From positions 1-6,013 of the forward strand of contig JAGYJO010000090.1 in NCBI GenBank assembly GCA_018402095.1: a stretch of DNA of 6,013 nucleotides, given 5' to 3'. The stretch comes from a bacterium (GTDB lineage Bacteria; Margulisbacteria; Marinamargulisbacteria; SXXA01). Positions 5,126-6,013 of this stretch are shown here, one piece after another. Numbering within the stretch: position 1 is the stretch's first letter; the number at the start of each line of letters is the position of its first letter. The position numbers were made by a program, and so were the translations under genes. The notes below the pieces were generated by a model. It was not told the origin of the DNA, ran no database searches, and worked only from the letters and a program-made list of their open reading frames with translations.

Positions 5126-6013
5126 TCACACCCGTCGCAGAATAGCCCTAGCCACCGCATCAACCGTGCCCGACACTGTTTCAGGTACGCTATCCGCACC
5201 TTCCAAAATCGTCACTGTGCGTCGATCCGCGCCAAAAGACGCAGAGGTATTACAAACCATCACATCGGTGTTCTTGGCCTGCATTTTGGCACGACCAACG
5301 GCAACCACATCTCCATCTTCGAGACAAAACCCGATGACACGCAATCCGTCATGTCTGGGCATGGTTTTGAGAATATCAGCGGTTGGTTGTAAATCCAAAG
5401 ATAAGCCACTCTCTCTTTTAATTTTCTCAGGTGCCGCAGCCATCGTGAAATCAGCAACAGCCGCAGCCATGATAACAGTATCAACAGTAGGAACAATTTC
5501 AGCCACAGCAGCCGCCATATCCGATGTACTTGTCACCGATATCTCGGTCACACCTGGGATATCGTAGGGCAATGAGACCGTCGTGATCAGTGAGACATCT
5601 GCACCAGCGAAAGCCGCCAACCGGGCAAGCGCATGGCCGAGTTGACCAGAGGAGTGGTTGCCGATGTAACGCACCGAATCAAGGGCTTCGCGGGTGCCCC
5701 CCGCAGTGATGAGGATACGTTTCTGCGCAAAGCCTGTGTTCGGCTCCGCCGAACACAAAACAGAATTTTCAAAGGGATGAAGATGGTCCCTGAGCGTAAC
5801 CGAAGGGTGAATCCCGTTGAGCATCGACATAATCGTTGCAATCACAAGCGAAGGATCCACCATACGACCTAGCCCCGTATCCCCACAGGCCAAGTCTCCA
5901 GACACAGGACCCAAGACTTTCGCCCCATGAGTTTTCAACCAGGCCAGATTTTCTTGGTTGGCAGGATTCTGATACATCTCTGTATGCATAGACGGGACAA
6001 TGAGCTTTGGCCC
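5126..6013 (-). CDS. coaBC: Bifunctional phosphopantothenoylcysteine decarboxylase / phosphopantothenate-cysteine ligase (CoaBC), 5' end outside window
   Basis: CoaBC makes 4'-phosphopantetheine for coenzyme A: CoaB joins phosphopantothenate to cysteine, then the FMN-dependent CoaC domain decarboxylates the product. The frame is open to the right edge, giving 295 visible residues of a protein usually near 400, so the N-terminal flavin-binding part is missing. Numbering from the edge, the CoaC substrate motif is PSMHTEMYQNP (7-17), with His at position 10 where E. coli has Asn125. The catalytic-Cys loop is LACGDTGLGRM (41-51). A variable linker spans about 66-97. CoaB then begins at RILITAGGTREALDSVRYIGNHSSG (99-123; its Asn119 matches the ligase Asn of NHSSG) and continues with AAVADF (184-189), KIKR (197-200, nucleotide-binding Lys region) and KNTDVMVCN (247-255). 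All expected CoaB landmarks are intact. ATG 5987-5989 is only an internal Met. The gene converges on the efflux operon and is functionally unrelated to it. Confidence 0.95.
   Translation of the reverse strand, partial: GPKLIVPSMHTEMYQNPANQENLAWLKTHGAKVLGPVSGDLACGDTGLGRMVDPSLVIATIMSMLNGIHPSVTLRDHLHPFENSVLCSAEPNTGFAQKRILITAGGTREALDSVRYIGNHSSGQLGHALARLAAFAGADVSLITTVSLPYDIPGVTEISVTSTSDMAAAVAEIVPTVDTVIMAAAVADFTMAAAPEKIKRESGLSLDLQPTADILKTMPRHDGLRVIGFCLEDGDVVAVGRAKMQAKNTDVMVCNTSASFGADRRTVTILEGADSVPETVSGTVDAVARAILRRV
5735..5757. repeat. 10-bp perfect palindrome inside the coaBC linker
   Basis: TGTGTTCGGC (5735-5744) and GCCGAACACA (5748-5757) are exact reverse complements around TCC. In coaBC it encodes part of the linker peptide VLCSAEPNTG just before the CoaB domain. 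A stem this long and perfect in coding DNA, exactly in the only variable stretch of the protein, suggests an inserted repeat rather than chance. Confidence 0.6.
5785..5816. repeat. Repeat-like segment inside the coaBC linker, related to the intergenic block
   Basis: The segment holds CCCTGAGCGTAACCGAAGGG (5788-5807), whose CCCT and AGGG ends are complementary. It resembles the CCCTGAGCG...CGAAGGG class of repeats dispersed in many bacterial genomes (recognised from memory). Its core CGTAACCGAA (5795-5804) plus ATCCCG (5811-5816) recurs without the intervening six bases as a continuous 16-mer at 4992-5007 in the intergenic repeat. It encodes the linker peptide HPSVTLRDH. Confidence 0.5.

Noticed and set aside
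5112..5126. GGGAA/TTCCC inverted repeat at the coaBC stop as an intrinsic terminator
   Set aside because: It is only 5 bp with a 2-base loop, too tight for a stable hairpin, and there is no T-run after it on the coaBC strand.
4900..5199. 99-codon minus-strand frame across the intergenic region
   Set aside because: It overlaps the coaBC 3' end in another frame, and the rest is translated repeat DNA with low-complexity, Pro/Arg/Gly-rich peptide and no recognisable domain.
5109..5567. 152-codon plus-strand frame antisense to coaBC
   Set aside because: It lies almost entirely opposite intact CoaB motifs; its Ala/Ser/Thr-rich peptide is what the reverse of those codons gives.

Overview
The window looks like a mid-GC Gram-negative chromosome. 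It encodes an RND inner-membrane pump and a TolC-type outer-membrane protein, which only make sense with an outer membrane, and its non-coding DNA contains short C/G-rich hairpin repeats. I cannot place the organism more precisely. The CoaBC fragment carries some sequence signatures I associate with actinobacterial CoaBC, but the two-membrane export machinery argues against Actinobacteria.

Layout, left to right. Bases 1-33 are C/G-rich repeat-like DNA. Bases 75-3209 encode a full-length HME-type (CusA/CzcA-like) RND permease. Its stop overlaps (ATGA) the start of a small secreted-protein gene at 3206 that has a strong Shine-Dalgarno. That small gene appears to be broken: the signal-peptide half (3206-3379) and the conserved C-terminal half (3343-3645) are in different frames, related by one base. 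Four bases later a TolC/CusC-like outer-membrane factor runs to 4903. Bases 4904-5125 carry no gene and are packed with hairpin-forming repeat DNA. From 5126 to the right edge, on the opposite strand and convergent with the efflux genes, is the 3' three-quarters or so of coaBC (coenzyme A biosynthesis).

How the genes work together. The permease and outer-membrane factor are two of the three parts of a tripartite efflux pump; the small periplasmic protein between them is probably an accessory, possibly metal-binding, factor. The third part, a periplasmic adaptor (membrane-fusion protein), is not in the window and would be expected upstream. Close spacing and overlap indicate one transcript. 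The permease family is best known for heavy-metal export, but the copper-binding methionine triad of CusA and the first intramembrane aspartate of CzcA are not conserved here, so the substrate is open.

Points most worth a second look are the split small gene, the non-canonical metal-site residues of the pump, and the coaBC interdomain linker. That linker seems to be made partly of palindromic repeat DNA related to the neighbouring intergenic repeat.
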